Shown here piece by piece: positions 23,575-35,798 of a stretch of 64,000 nt of DNA. The stretch lies in assembly GCA_025330725.1 (NCBI GenBank), contig JAIWND010000019.1:372001-436000 (forward strand), written 5' to 3'. The notes beneath the pieces were generated by a model that worked only from the letters and a program-made list of their open reading frames with translations, searched no databases and was not told the origin of the DNA. The DNA is from Chlamydoabsidia padenii (lineage: Eukaryota; Mucoromycota; Mucoromycetes; Mucorales; Cunninghamellaceae). Position 1 is the stretch's first letter. Each line of letters starts with the position of its first letter. A program made the position numbers and the translations under genes.

Positions 23575-26366
23575 TCACTTTTTCAAATAGGAAATCAAGG
23601 AAGGGTTTCGATTGGGCAGTTGCTAAAGACAACAAAAGAAAAGAGTGAGTATTTACAATATAAAGTTTGATATATTACCACTTACTTCAGCATATCGAGA
23701 CCAAGGATGAGACTAATAAGAATGCATGTAAAAGAGGCCATGTTAATCAGGCTTGGAATACATATAAATTATTTCATACTTACTAGTACTTGCCCAATAT
23801 CCAATCTTTGCCTTGGCTCGGCAGTCATCATTTTTTTAATCAAATCTTTACATTGGTCAGAGACATACTTCCATTTGTCACTGTTAAAGCAAGGGAAATT
23901 TCCACTTTTGATTCGCTTTATCATTTCTTCTTTGGCGTTGCATCCTGTCAAAAAAAAAAAAGGAGTCATTAATAAACGAAGATGTTCGAATGTGTGTTTG
24001 TTCATCTTACCCGAGTAGGGAGTTTTACCCTCCAATAAGATGTAGAGCATCACACCCAAACTCCAGATATCAACTGCCTTTGTGTAACCATTTTTCCCTG
24101 GAGCCAATAGCTCAGGCGCCGCTGCATAAAAATAAAGCAACCATTGTTAGTATCATTGGATATGTCAGTATCAGTGCACTTACAATAATCTTGGGTCCCA
24201 CAACATGTCACAAAAGGAGTGAATTTTTGTTCATAGCTAGACACACCAAAATCACAGAGTTTGACTTGTAGCATGGCCTTGTTTATCACAATAACATTTT
24301 CCAGCTTGAGATCACGGTGTGCAATGCCTTGACTGTGGAGATACTGGTAATACAAAACAAAGGGAGTAATGAGTATATGTAAAAAAGTGGTAGTAGAATG
24401 TCATGTCAACTTACCGCCGTTGCATGAAATATTTGATCAAAAATACAAAGTGCATCTTGTTCAGGTATGGTACCACTGTGTTGATAACAGTCTTGCACAT
24501 AGTAAAAAAGGTCGCGATCTTGGCCACTAGAAGCAAAAAAGTTAGAGCGTATCAGGTATTGAGTATCTTTTTTTTTTTTTTATCATCATGTACTTACAAT
24601 TCTAAAACCATATAGAGAATTTTTTCAAACCTTTTCTCCCCGTTATCGTATTGGCTCAATCGTCGTTCTTCTCCATAGTCCTTTAGTCGTATGATACAAG
24701 GCTAAAAACCAACAAAACAAGTTAGCGATGGTGTTCCTTTATTCTTATTTCCCCCTCCCCCTCCACTTTTTTTTTTTTTTACTTACATGTGGTTTCAGGG
24801 ATAAATTTACAGATAATTCTCTAAAAAAAGATTGGAAGACATGTCCGGGTATTCCGGTAAGTAATATTCGTTTAAGCGCGACCACCTCGTTTGTTTTGAT
24901 ACATGTTGCTCTAAAGACATCGCCAAAGTTTCCAGAGGAGAATTTTTCTTTTTTGTCAAAGTGGTAGAGATCAGCGATTGCCTATTGTATAACGAGTTTG
25001 AGTGGTTAGTAATTGGAATCAAGTGAGATGCACATTCAGTTATATTCACTTACCCTTTTGCTTCTATGGGTCTTCAATTGAATCAATGGCATAGGAAGAC
25101 AGATTTCAAATTTGACAACATCTACAATAATAGTAATAACAATTAGAGTCATTTTCAATACTTTTCATAAAATCAGCCACCCCTTACCTTTAATGTTTTC
25201 CCCCACCAATTGTATAATTTGACCGTCTTTGATGGTTACTACCATTGACTTGGGGATCTGATAATCGTCGACAAAAAAACCATTCGTAGAGCGATCCACA
25301 ACTCGTATAGAAGAGCTATATCCACCTGAATCATCAGATTCCCAATACTAATAAAAAAAAATCAAAAAGTGAGTAATCGAATAGCATCAAAGTGTTTCCC
25401 CTCCCCCTCCTCCTTCTTTACGTTGTATATAACAAAATGTCGGTCATCCAAAAGAGGAATCCTAGGTAACCATGTAGACAAAGGAGCAAGTTAGTGAAGT
25501 ACATATATCAAGTCATGGTCGAGGGTTTACCTGATATCACATTCGCGATTGCTCCCCACCAAATAACCAGATGGATCGACTGTATTTTCAGGAGTAAAAC
25601 CACCTAGACCATAAGATTCAATCCCAGCTGTCATACTTTTGAGGTATACCCAAGCACCCTTGTTGTTATCAAAGTAGTCAATTGCATCAGAAGGTAGTTG
25701 TCGTTTCGATTTTTGTTCATGATGAATATTAGGGCGATCGAATGATACAGTGGAGTTTGTCGGGTTTGGTTCAGTAGGTGAGTAATAAACTGTGGATGAT
25801 CGTGTTGATACAGCTGAATAGAATTTGTCGGAAGGTTCAGTGGTGGTTGATGATGCCCTGGTGTGGTATGCTGTACCTGCCTTCCAAGTCCTCAGTTGTG
25901 TCGTCAGTTTCAAACATGTTCGAGACTTTTGAGGTTTGTCTTTGCATTGGCGAGTTGCTTTTAGGTGTTTTTTGGCCTTGAGGATATTGAACGAGTGTCT
26001 TCGTTGTAAAGCAATTTTGTCAGCTTTTGAGATTTCAGTCACTTGTTTTTTAGTAGCACTGACAGTTTTGCTGGTATCAATCTTGTTGTTGCTGTCACAG
26101 TTTTCATCGTTCTTGATTTTCGTATTGACACTATTGATAGTCGAGGTTGTTTTGTCTTTTTCTTGTATGGTCGGTGGATCAGTCGTTGCTTCATTGTTGT
26201 TTGCTGGCCATTTACGTACATTCTTGGACAAGAGTAATCGCGCGTTGAAGTTGAGTCGAGAAGGAGCACTGTTTATTTCTCTTGACGGGGCAATGTGTAT
26301 TTGTCTTGACGGAGAGACTGGGCCCGGACTTGTAACCTTCTTTGGAGATTGTCTTGTTCTTGCCAT
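23575..26366 (-). CDS. FHA-domain checkpoint kinase of the CHK2/Rad53/Dun1 group
   Basis: The start is ATG 26366 (MARTRQSPKKVTSPGPVS); the longer ORF beginning at 26489 only reads through a poly-T leader. A basic, Ser/Thr-rich N-terminus with SP/TP and SQ/TQ-like sites precedes an FHA domain (YLVGSNRECDIR, then VVDRSTNGFFVDD), then a Ser/Thr kinase domain with GNFGDVFRA, catalytic HRDLKLEN, DFGVSS and AAPELLAPGKNGYTKAVD. The final exons encode SHPWSRYAE and QLPNRNPSLISYLKK. One FHA ahead of the kinase is the CHK2/Cds1/Dun1 layout, which acts in DNA damage and replication stress signalling. About twelve exons. It is divergent from OGG1 across 391 bases. Confidence 0.88.
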
Positions 26367-26757
26367 ATACACAGAATAAACGGAAAGGGTGGAAGAAGAA
26401 TCAGTGACGAAGAGAGAAGGAAGAAATAACAAAAAGAAAAATGAAACAGCAAAGGACCGAAAGAAAAAAAAAAAAAGGCGTATTTTCAAATGCCGACGTC
26501 AACGATGCTTCTCACACAATGAAAAAGACAATATGCAAGGAGTGTTCTGTTGTAAACACACTCTCACAGAATCCTTAACCTTATAACCTTTAATTATATT
26601 GGTCATTAAACGATTTGCTTATCATTACTCCTGGTGTGAGTCCTGAGCAAATCCTGTCGTGCGTATTTGACAGTTGCCTGTTTAAAATCCCGACTCTCAC
26701 TTTTCTGAATTTTTTTCTCCCCTGCTTCTTTTTCGATCCTTCTTACTTTTGCTTAAC
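26367..26757. promoter_or_regulatory. Divergent promoter shared by the CHK2-type kinase and OGG1
   Basis: Within 391 bases there are two copies of the promoter motif discussed in the findings: TATTTTCAAATGCCGAC at 26481-26496 (115 bases before the kinase start) and TTTAAAATCCCGAC at 26681-26694 (about 65 bases before the OGG1 start). A CT-rich leader with a poly-A/T run precedes the kinase start. Confidence 0.5.
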
Positions 26758-28230
26758 ATGGTGAAGGTACCTAAATATCAATCAGCTCGCTATGTATGGT
26801 TTGATTTGAAGATCTCGCCTAAAGAACTTCGATTGGATTCACTTCGTTGTGGACAAAGCTTTCGTTGGCAATCGATACAAGATCAATGGTAAAGAAGAAG
26901 AGAACGGACGTCTTTATTTACTAATGATCTCTCTTTTTTTTTTAAAAAAAAAAATAGGGCCTGTGTTTTGAATGGAAAGCTATATGTAGTAAAGGAATCT
27001 CGTAAGTAAACAATATGCCTACTTGATTCTTAATTGGGGAATAAGGTGTGTCACTGACTCTCCTTTATATCATTTATCAGCACATAGTGTCTTTTACGGT
27101 GTACCTGAACAAGAAGCTGGAAGAAAAGAATTGGTGGACGAAATGGAACGAACACTGCGGGACTACTTTCAACTGGATCTACTATCACTGGAAAAAGCCT
27201 ATGGACGATGGAGTAAAATAGATACCAACTTTAAGAATAAAGCAGTGCATATTCAGGGGATTCGCATGTTACGACAAGATCCTTGGGAAAACCTTATATG
27301 TTTTATATGCTCAAGCAATAATAACATCACTCGAATCACACAAATGGTAAAAGTTGGGAAGGGGATAGGCTTTGGAAAAAAAAAAAAAAAAAGAATGATT
27401 CCTACTAATCCTTTTTACTTTATATGATCTAGGTACACAAACTTTGTCTCCACTTTGGGTCGAAAATAGCTACTTTGGATGATACGGATTACTACAATTT
27501 TCCTACTTTGGCGTCATTGGCATCAGATGGTATTGAAAGTAAACTACGACAATTGGGATTTGGTTATAGAGCCAAATATATATCACAAACAGCACAAAAG
27601 ATCTTGAAGGAACATCCTGACGAACAAGAAGCATGGTTAACAAGTTTACGACAACTTCCTTATGAAGAAACGAAACAGGCATTAATTACTTTACCTGGTG
27701 TAGGTAATGCCTATCTTCTTTTTTTTTTTTAAATTGAATTTGTCATTAATACTCATTTATCTTTTATTATAGGTCCAAAAGTAGCTGACTGTATCGTAAG
27801 TCTCAGGTGGGGGGGAGGGAGAAGGGAAGAATGGATAATATTACTAAAACTAATGATTTATAGTGTCTCATGTCTATGGATCATGCGGAGGCTATACCTG
27901 TTGATACTCATGTGTGGCAAATTGCATCAAGGGACTATGGGTTTGGTAAAAAACAAAACAAGACCCTGACAACCATTCTTTACAATCAAATCGGTGGACA
28001 TTTCCGTACCTTATTTGGTCAACATAGTGGGTGGGCACATTCTGTAAGTATCCTTATAACATCATTCGGGTTGTTACTTAGCTTCTTTTGGATAGGTCTT
28101 ATTCTCGGCGGAACTGAAAAGTTTTGAACACCGTCTTTTGATCAAGGAAGAAGACAAACTCGTGGTGGATAGCACTAGTAGTAGTAGTAGTAGTAGTAGT
28201 AGTAGGAAAAAACGTAAAATAATAAAGTAA
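26758..28230 (+). CDS. OGG1: 8-oxoguanine DNA glycosylase
   Basis: Multiple exons from ATG 26758 to TAA 28228. The N-terminal OGG domain is seen in SLRCGQSFRW and SVFYG. The HhH-GPD domain carries LPGVGPKVADCI, with the Lys expected to attack the base sugar, and AIPVDTHVWQIASRDY, with the catalytic Asp. FRTLFGQHSGWAHSVLFSAELKSF closes the fold as in human OGG1. The protein removes oxidised guanine opposite cytosine and can nick the backbone. The C-terminus has a serine run encoded by (AGT)n at about 28170-28204, then SRKKRKIIK, a probable nuclear localisation signal. About 345 residues. Confidence 0.95.
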
Positions 28231-28669
28231 TTGGTATCGCACAAACGATTTGATTGTGATGTATGTATGATATGATATATGATTTGTGATTTGATATAAG
28301 TCTGTTGGAAAGTTATTGGTGTCACTTGTTAGGGTTGGGTAAATTGCCTGTTTTGGACCACATGAATGAATCCCGTCTGTCAAGGTAGCCGTGGGCTTTA
28401 CTTTATTGGTTGGTCAAGATCATGATTATTTAAACTCCGGCATACAAGACACTTTTTTATTATGTATTTTGTGATCCAACAAATAAAAGGGGAGTAAAGA
28501 GGGGATTTTTTTATCTGTGGATAATAGTATTAATGGTAAAAGGGATTATAATAGTATTAGTTAAAGTATAATTAAGTGTAAAGTACAAAAGGTATAAAGG
28601 GGGTGGGCTGGGTCAATGAATGGTTTGTTTGCTTGTTTGTTTATACAATGGGGTGATGCTAATGAGTGA
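28231..28669. other. Convergent 3' region between OGG1 and the small unknown gene
   Basis: Holds AATAAA near 28480 and a TTTGTTTGCTTG-type simple repeat at about 28623-28642. No other gene is supported. Confidence 0.45.
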
Positions 28670-29013
28670 TTATTGCTTGGTGGCCAATTTGCTAGCATAT
28701 CGTTTTAATCTTGATTTCACTGTTATATAAAAAGAGAGACAAATAAAGATCAGTTATGAATATCAGGTCGTCTGTTTTATCACCGAGACTTACTGTTGTC
28801 ATTGGAACCCGATGTTGAAGTCAAAGAAAGAGAAGTGTTGGCCAAATAATGGACCTGAGGTGGTTCAGTTGCAAAAGAGACGTTTCGATTATGGGAACAA
28901 CGTTTATTGACAGCAGCCACCAAAGGACAATCGGAGGGCGATGACAATGATGGTTGTTGTTGTTCATGACAATACCATGAGTTTAATGTAGGCAAGTTAT
29001 CGTATATAGACAT
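28670..29013 (-). CDS. Small protein (89 aa) of unknown function with a possible PP1-docking motif
   Basis: Two exons (28794-29013 and 28670-28719) join in frame with consensus GTAAGT..CAG. The product starts MSIYDNLPTLNSWY and ends RLKRYASKLATKQ. The middle has KRCSHNRNVSFATEPPQVHYL: RNVSF fits the RVxF-type short motif that binds protein phosphatase 1, and the following acidic/proline pattern is common in small conserved fungal regulators. I do not recognise a named family. It shares a divergent upstream region with the septin gene. Confidence 0.55.
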
Positions 29014-29485
29014 TGGTGTGTGATGAAAAAGAAGAAAAAGAAAGATTGTAACTCGATGGGTTTTTATTTGTTTGATCTGAGACTTTCGATGAGAACCTAT
29101 TTATGGTACCGGACATTGAAAAATGCAAGAGGCGGTGATTCAAAAAAATATCCTGATCAGAAGAAAAATGCGAACCTCTTGGCAAAAGCGATCTTCGTAT
29201 TATCTTGTATCACCCGTTCTTTTTTTTTTACATCCTCTTTATTGTTGTAGCTTTATGCACATATTAGATCGTCGATTCACAGACTTTTGTTTATTTTCTT
29301 TACATCTTTGCAAAGCAAAACAAAAAGACGGCAAGGTATTCGGGTTTTCAAAAGCGGGAATTGAATTGTCTCCTTAACCAATGGTTGACTTTCTCCTTTT
29401 TTTGCTTGGTTCCTTTTCTTTGTCTCTCTTTCTCTTTTTCCCCCTCTTTCACTTCTTCTTTATTCATTCCACACTACTATTTACT
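29014..29485. promoter_or_regulatory. Divergent upstream region, small unknown gene / septin
   Basis: 472 bases between two starts. A GCGGGAATTGAATTG variant of the window's promoter motif is at 29354-29368, followed by a long pyrimidine-rich leader (about 29380-29480) before the septin ATG. ORFs here are short and low-complexity and were not called. Confidence 0.4.
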
Positions 29486-31461
29486 ATGACTGGTAAGTAC
29501 AAATACGAAGGAACTATTTAACATGATACTAACGATAAATAATATTTTTTTTTTGCTTGGAACAATGAACTAGATCAAACCAACGGCGCGTCATCTGGGG
29601 TATGTATCCTATTGACAACATTACCGATATTTACTGACTCACCATATCTCTTCTTCTTCTTTTTTTTTTTATTTATGATGTTTAGATCACGGTTGTACGA
29701 AAGAAGCTATTGGGATATGTTGGGTTTGCCAATCTTCCTAACCAAGTCCACCGCAAATCTGTCAAGAAAGGGTTTGAATTCACTGCCATGGTTGTAGGTA
29801 AGTTATAAAAGGAGAAGCAAAAAGAACATGAAAATATATTGTTTGGTTAGACGCAGGGGTGGGTTGGGACACAAAAAAAAAGGAGGGTAAGAGGTGGAAA
29901 AAGTAAGGAGACCATTCTATTCTACTATCATGTGTGTATGTGTATTTTATACCGAATATACGTGTAGTTAGATAAATATAGGGGGGGGGACAGTGATGTT
30001 TATGAAGGACTATTGAATAACTGGTAATCTTTTCATCTGATTGATAAACATAGGTGAATCTGGTCTTGGGAAATCAACTTTGGTCAACACTCTCTTCAAC
30101 ACTCAATTATATCCTCCTAAAGAAAATGTGGAATTGACTCATGAAACACCTCAAACTGTTGAAGTGAAATCCATCACCTCTGATATTGAAGAAAACGGAG
30201 TCAAGCTACGACTAACTGTGGTCGATACACCTGGTTTTGGTGATTTTGTTAATAACGAAGAAAGGTAATGTATACATTATACTTTGCCAGTGATACTAAC
30301 AACATTCACGTTCACTCTTTTTTTTTTAACTAGTTGGAAACCTATTCTGGATAGTATTGAATCTCGTTGTGATGCTTATTTGGAACAAGAAAATCGTGTC
30401 AATCGTCGCAAATTGGTGGATAACCGTATTCATGCTTGTCTCTACTTTATATCTCCTACTGGTCATGCGTAAGTTCACTAGAATTCTCCCCTATCCTCTC
30501 TCCTTCTTTATATATATCTAACTCCCTCATGTTATATGCTTATTTAGCTTGAAACCTCTAGATATCGAATTCATGCGGCGATTACATACTCGTGTCAATC
30601 TGATTCCTGTGATTGCCAAGGCTGATACTCTCACTGAAGAAGAAGTAGCTGCTTTCAAGGAACGTATCTTGGCTGACATCAACTACCACAACATCCAAAT
30701 CTACCAAGCACCCGCCTATGAATATGATGACGAAGAAACCATTGCTGAAAACCGGGAAATCATGTCCAAAATTCCATTTGCTGTGGTGGGATCTGACAAG
30801 GAATTCGAGGTGGAAGGTCGCCGTGTACGAGGTCGTAGCTATCCATGGGGTGTCATTGAAGTGGATAATGAAGAGCACTGTGATTTTGTGAAACTTCGCC
30901 AAATGCTAATTCGGTAAGTCATCACTATACAAGTTGACATATCATGATAACAAGGCACTCACAAACACTTTATATATTTATAATAGTACACACATGGAAG
31001 AACTCAAGGAATACACCAACGATGTCTTGTACGAAAACTACCGTACTGAAAAACTGTCTGCTATGGGTATTCAACAAGATCCTACTGTCTTCAAGGAGGT
31101 CAACCCTATTCAAAAGATGGAAGAAGAACGTACTGCTCATGAACAAAAACTCTCCAAGATGGAAGCCGAAATGAAGGCTGTCTTCCAAGCCAAGGTGCAA
31201 GAAAAGGAAACCAAACTCAAAATGTCTGAAGAAGAGGTAAATGGGGATCAAAAGTTGGATAGGGAAACAATGGTGATATGCATAACTAACCTTTTATCTT
31301 GTGATTATTATTATTTTTAGTTGTATGCTCGGCACAAGGAAATGAAGGAGGCCCTCGATAAACAGCGCATGGATTTGGAAGAAAAGAAACGCCGACTGGA
31401 ATCTGGACGACCCATGACACCTGAAAAGACGAAGAAGAAAGGATTCTCCTTCAACAAGTAG
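29486..31461 (+). CDS. Septin, Cdc3/AspB type
   Basis: The first coding exon is only 7 bases (29486-29492), followed by two further short exons; the hallmark [20 protein letters not shown] then leads into the GTPase domain. G1 is [11 protein letters not shown]3 is DTPGFGD and G4 is AKADTLT; the septin unique element [12 protein letters not shown] is present. A C-terminal coiled coil ([19 protein letters not shown] to [17 protein letters not shown]) ends in a basic tail KKKGFSFNK. The near-perfect N-terminal block and the coiled coil favour the Cdc3/AspB subgroup. It assembles into hetero-oligomeric rods at septa and branch points. Confidence 0.94.
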
Positions 31462-31940
31462 TTAATTTTATGCCACATAGTTTATTTATAATACGATTAG
31501 ACTTGATGCTTCTCTTTTCCCCTCCCCCTTTATCAATTATAACCCAACCCTCTTTATATCTGATTCCTCACTAGTCCTTCACGTAGTCTTAATACTTTTT
31601 TTTTTACTTCTTCCTTTATAACCCATACCACCCTTATTTCCACTTTAACTTTTTGATATCAAATAATAAAACACTTTATTTTTTTAACAATCTGTCTTTT
31701 ACCAGTTTCATTAGTTCGGTGTTTAAAATGTTGATTCATGCCGATCGTGGGTTACACATTTTTTTATTTCTAGCGGGACAAAGTCATCCCCCCCCCCTAT
31801 AAACAAAGCATACTATATATTGGAATAAGCAGATTCAATAAGACCCATCATTCCAATATAAAGTTTTATTATAAACAATGATAATATTTACAAGTACCCC
31901 CAACAAAATTTCCATTCTAACCTATATCTATACTATATCT
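31462..31940. other. Convergent 3' region between septin and CDK11
   Basis: An AATAAAACAC stretch near 31665 and an AAAGTTTTATTA stretch near 31860 (reverse AATAAA) fit polyadenylation of the two convergent genes. There is a short C-run near 31790. No gene supported. Confidence 0.45.
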
Positions 31941-33789
31941 TTATCCAAGTTTCAGTCTAAAACCACCCTTGTCTGGGACTTGACCAGCAAAGAGAGTTCC
32001 TTCCATTCCAACTGTGTCTTCTTCGCCTGCATGAGCTACTTGAGGAGCTGAGGGGCTATAAACACGTTTCCTGTTTACCACAAGTAAATACAAAGATGAG
32101 TCAGTCATCAGCCAGATCCATTTTTTTTTTTCCAACTTACTTTTCACCAGATCCTTTGGATGGCCAGGATGGGAATAATGCAGGGTCCTTCGGCAGTGGA
32201 CTTTCGCTATAGAGAATGAATCAAATCAGTTGTGTTAGTGAAGATGATCCTATATATATATATATACATATGTGTATTTTGACTTGCCTAAAATAAGGAT
32301 GCTTCAGCGCTTGTTCGGCTGTAATTCGTTGTTCAGGGTCATAGCATAGTAGTTTCATCATCAAATCCACGCCAGCTTCGGTCAAATAAGGGAATTTGGC
32401 TCGTAGGTTGATAGGTCTACACACACACACAAAAAAAAAAAAAAAAAAGAGAGAGAAGGTTAATCACCATAAAGAGATAATTTGATTTCTAATTTCTAGT
32501 TTCTTACGGTTGATCCACAAAGGCAATGTTGTTTGCATGAGGTAAATTTTTAAATCCAGGCCACTTTTTTTCGTCAGGCATTCCTAGTAGTTTAAATATC
32601 TAGGTAGTAGTAATGATGAGTACTTTTTCTAGTTTCCCCTTCTCCTTTGTTTTCTTTTTAATACCTTATCCACTTGATCAATTTCACTTCGACCAGCTAC
32701 CAAGGGTTCATTATTAGACATTTCAGCAAAAATACAACCAATAGACCACATATCAATAGCTGTTGTATATTCTTTGCTCCCTAAAAGTAGTTCGGGCGCT
32801 CTTTCAAAGGGGAATCAAGTTAATATTTGTTATATGAATAGTCAAGATATTACTTACCTGTACCATAGAGTGACAACCAGTTGAGTCATATGACCCATAG
32901 GACTTCCATAAATCCTAGCTAGACCAAAATCGGCCACCTTGATTTCACCACGATTGTTCAAGAGTAGATTGCTTGTTTTTAAATCACGGTGAATAATCCA
33001 ATTGTCATGCATCAAGGCCACTGCTGATAGTAATTGTATCATCAACGTCTTGACTTCTGATTGTAAAAATGTCGTCTGCATATCCGTCATCAATGTCTTG
33101 AGATCATGATCTATAAAATCCATTACAATAAAAACTCTTTTTAACAAAGACAGTGAGTTAAAAAAAACAAAACAAAAAAAGTTGGTCATTTGATAGTAGT
33201 ATACTTACTGGTCCAATCGACTGCCCATGACGATTTCACGCACATTGACGATATTAGGATGTTTGGCGACCATCAATGTATGGATTTCACGTAAACTGGT
33301 GATGGGGAATCCATTTTTTTCCTTGTCCAATTTGAGTTTCTTGACCGCCACAATATCCCCTGTAGTCTTGTCGCGTGCTCGGAATACAATACCATAAGAT
33401 CCTTCTTCAATGTGATTCAGTCGTTCGTATACATCTACTGAGCGGCATGACGTCAATAAAACTGTGGACGAGTCCAGTGTGGAGGACGAGAGTGTTGGTG
33501 GAATGAGCTGTCGAACTGGTGTGGAAGGTCGACTGGTGACAGGTGAAGAAGTAAGAGAAGGTGATAATCCTGTGCTTTGGTGTTTTAGTTTCATCGTTAC
33601 AAGTGAAGATGGTTGCAATAGTGATGGTGTGGTATTGGTGGTAGATGGTATTGACGCTTTTGCTCCTGGTACTTTTGATTTAACTGTTGATAGTTTGGTT
33701 CGTTTTACCTTGACTGGCCGTGCCTTTCTGTTAGATTCGTCCCCACTGTCGTCTGATTCCCATTTTGACTTTTTGCTGGTAGAAGACAT
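31941..33789 (-). CDS. CDK11: Cyclin-dependent kinase 11 (PITSLRE kinase)
   Basis: A basic, Ser/Thr-rich N-terminus of about 110 residues starting [17 protein letters not shown] is followed by a CDK fold. The cyclin-binding helix reads [13 protein letters not shown], which is the PITSLRE signature that defines CDK11. Other marks are [36 protein letters not shown] and [26 protein letters not shown]. The C-terminal tail encodes [17 protein letters not shown] and [11 protein letters not shown]11 with L-type cyclins works in transcription and splicing. The N-terminus is far shorter than in animals. About nine exons. Confidence 0.95.
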
Positions 33790-33897
33790 GTTTGATTGAT
33801 ATGACTGGATACTAAACAAGAAGAGGAGTAAAAAGAGTAAAAATTTATTTTCGGGACTTTAAATAATAAATCTACCTACCAATGACACATCATCATT

Positions 33898-34645
33898 CTA
33901 TACTACTGTACGATGGGTATTGTTGTATTCACTATGACCTTGATGAGCAGCGTCTCGTGGATGATGCTTGATATAATCAAGATAAGCAGGATGATTTGGA
34001 TCAAACTTGTAGTCCATGTCTTGAAAGAGTTGCAGTTGTTTCTTGAATCCAGGATTAGGGTCGACAAAGGGACGATTTTGTTTGATCTTGGCAAGAGCAA
34101 CCTTCCATCGCATATGATCCTTCTCCATCATGTAACCCGCCACCACAGTAGGACTACGAGAGATACCGGCCAAACAATGCACCAGTATACGTTCGTCCTT
34201 GTTCAATCCATCCGATATAAACCTTGTAGTGTCAGGGAACCATCGTATAATGTTAGTTTCAGGGTTGTCTGTAATTGGAATTATCTATATTTGTATACCC
34301 CGCCAGCCCAAACCAAAGAATTCAACAAGTCTACTATAAGTATGTATACCCTTATTTCCTTACCTTGTGGTTGAATTCCGTTTCTGGGTATAGAGCGTGA
34401 AAGTGGCCAAGAGAAAGGATTCGTTTTATATTGTTTTTCTTTAAAAAGGATCTTGATTCCATAGCAGCATATCCACCAATCCAAACATTCGGGAGTACTT
34501 GTTGAGCGAGACTAGTCAACATTATACCACCTGGTTTACCGTCACAATCGGCGAGTTTTTCGAATAAATGAGAATGATCGTCAATAGATGTTGAGCAAAT
34601 ATCTTCCTCTGTCACTTCGTCATCTTTCGATTGCACTGTAGTCAT
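33898..34645 (-). CDS. Dual-specificity protein phosphatase
   Basis: Two or three exons from ATG 34645 to TAG 33898. The active site reads HCLAGISRSPTVVAGYMM, that is HCxxGxSRS with nucleophilic Cys and P-loop Arg; the general-acid Asp is likely in TDNPETNI. The N-terminal part has VLPNVWIGGYAAMESRSFL, the usual DSP entry motif. About 230 residues with no rhodanese-like kinase-docking domain visible, so it is a compact atypical DSP. Conserved C-terminal FVDPNPGFKKQLQLF supports the family. The substrate is unknown. Confidence 0.93.
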
Positions 34646-35798
34646 AGTGCCTACTTTGGTAATGCTGGGTAGAAAAAAAAAAAAGAGAGAGAGAGAGAGA
34701 GAGAAAGGACATCGTGATCCTGCTTTTAAAAAAAGAAATAGAAGCCTGAGAAATTCTTGTTTGTGATTGGCTATGCTTTACAATTCAACTTCAAACTCCG
34801 TAAGCCACATTACTGAAATTTTCAACCTCAAGAAGTTTTCTTCTTTCTTTATTATATAGATGCTATTCAAGACGCCTGCTAAAGTGACTATACTCTAGTA
34901 ATGCTACGATAAGACCAACAAGAATCCCCTCTTTGTATCTTCGACTCTAGTGTCTCGGTTGTCTCTTCCTCATTAAAGGTAATCTAGTCTGGCAAAATAA
35001 TATTGACTCACTACTAAACCATCCTTTTTTTTATCTATTCAAGAAGGCTGAACATTTTTGTATGGGGTTATATCAACAAGGTATTCGATTATAACTCTGT
35101 TGGCTCCTCCTCAAGCAGTCGTATTACAAGATACAATAAGGTAAAGATAGGAAAAGGGGGTCTATCAATGATTGTATGGTTGATGATCAACAACGATGAA
35201 TTCAAATAGATAACAAAGTGGTCAGTTAACAAATCAACATTGGATCGGATTGGATTGAATCGTACAATAAAACAAAGTGGTGATACTGCAATTGGTCCCC
35301 TCTCTTCATCCCCATATAGCTTTAGTTTTAGTTTTAGTTTTAGTTTTAGTTTGTTTGTTTTTTTCCAACCACCACACCCTCCATCTTAGCCCTGCATAGT
35401 CATAGTGTATAAATAATTCTTGTTTTAAATTATAATATAATAAAAATAATCATCTCTACGTGACATAAACGAAAAAAAGACTTGGGTAGTGGATTGTGTG
35501 CCTGTCGACCAAATACATGATACATAGTCAATTCGCATGAATCGGGTATTGAATTCAAAGTATGATAAGATTGGTTATACATTGATAATATGGAAGAAGA
35601 CAAAGATAGGTTTTTATTGATGATATTAGAAAGAATATATATATATATATATATAGTGCTAAAACTACTAATTAGGAGTAAGTGGGGATTGGGGTTGTTG
35701 TAAATTGAATTTATTTATAAATGGTATTTTGGGGGAAGGGATATCATTAAAGGAAATAATCATAATCATCAAAATAACTTGGTGAGCTTGTAGGTCCT
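34646..35798. other. Intergenic region with a dispersed repeat and simple repeats
   Basis: An (AG)n run sits at 34684-34703. A stretch at about 34859-34956 is repeated at 39335-39427 (separate entry). A (TTTTAG)n run of about five units is at 35320-35350, and an (AT)n run at 35636-35655. AATAAA-type signals occur around 35436. No ORF is convincing. Confidence 0.5.
34859..34956. repeat. Dispersed direct repeat, copy 1
   Basis: About 95 bases starting near CTATTCAAGACGCCTGCTAA and ending at GACTCTAGTGTCTCG. Nearly identical to 39335-39427 on the same strand (about ten differences by eye, including one indel). The two copies flank the frameshifted gene and the tandem-repeat zone. Confidence 0.8.

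Noticed and set aside
26366..26489. Longer N-terminus for the checkpoint kinase (MKIRLFFFFF...)
   Set aside because: The added residues come from a poly-T leader that also overlaps the promoter motif; ATG 26366 gives a natural start.
35320..35350. (TTTTAG)n run as an interstitial telomere repeat
   Set aside because: Typical fungal telomere repeats are TTAGGG-like; this has only about five units and no G-run. Treated as a simple repeat.
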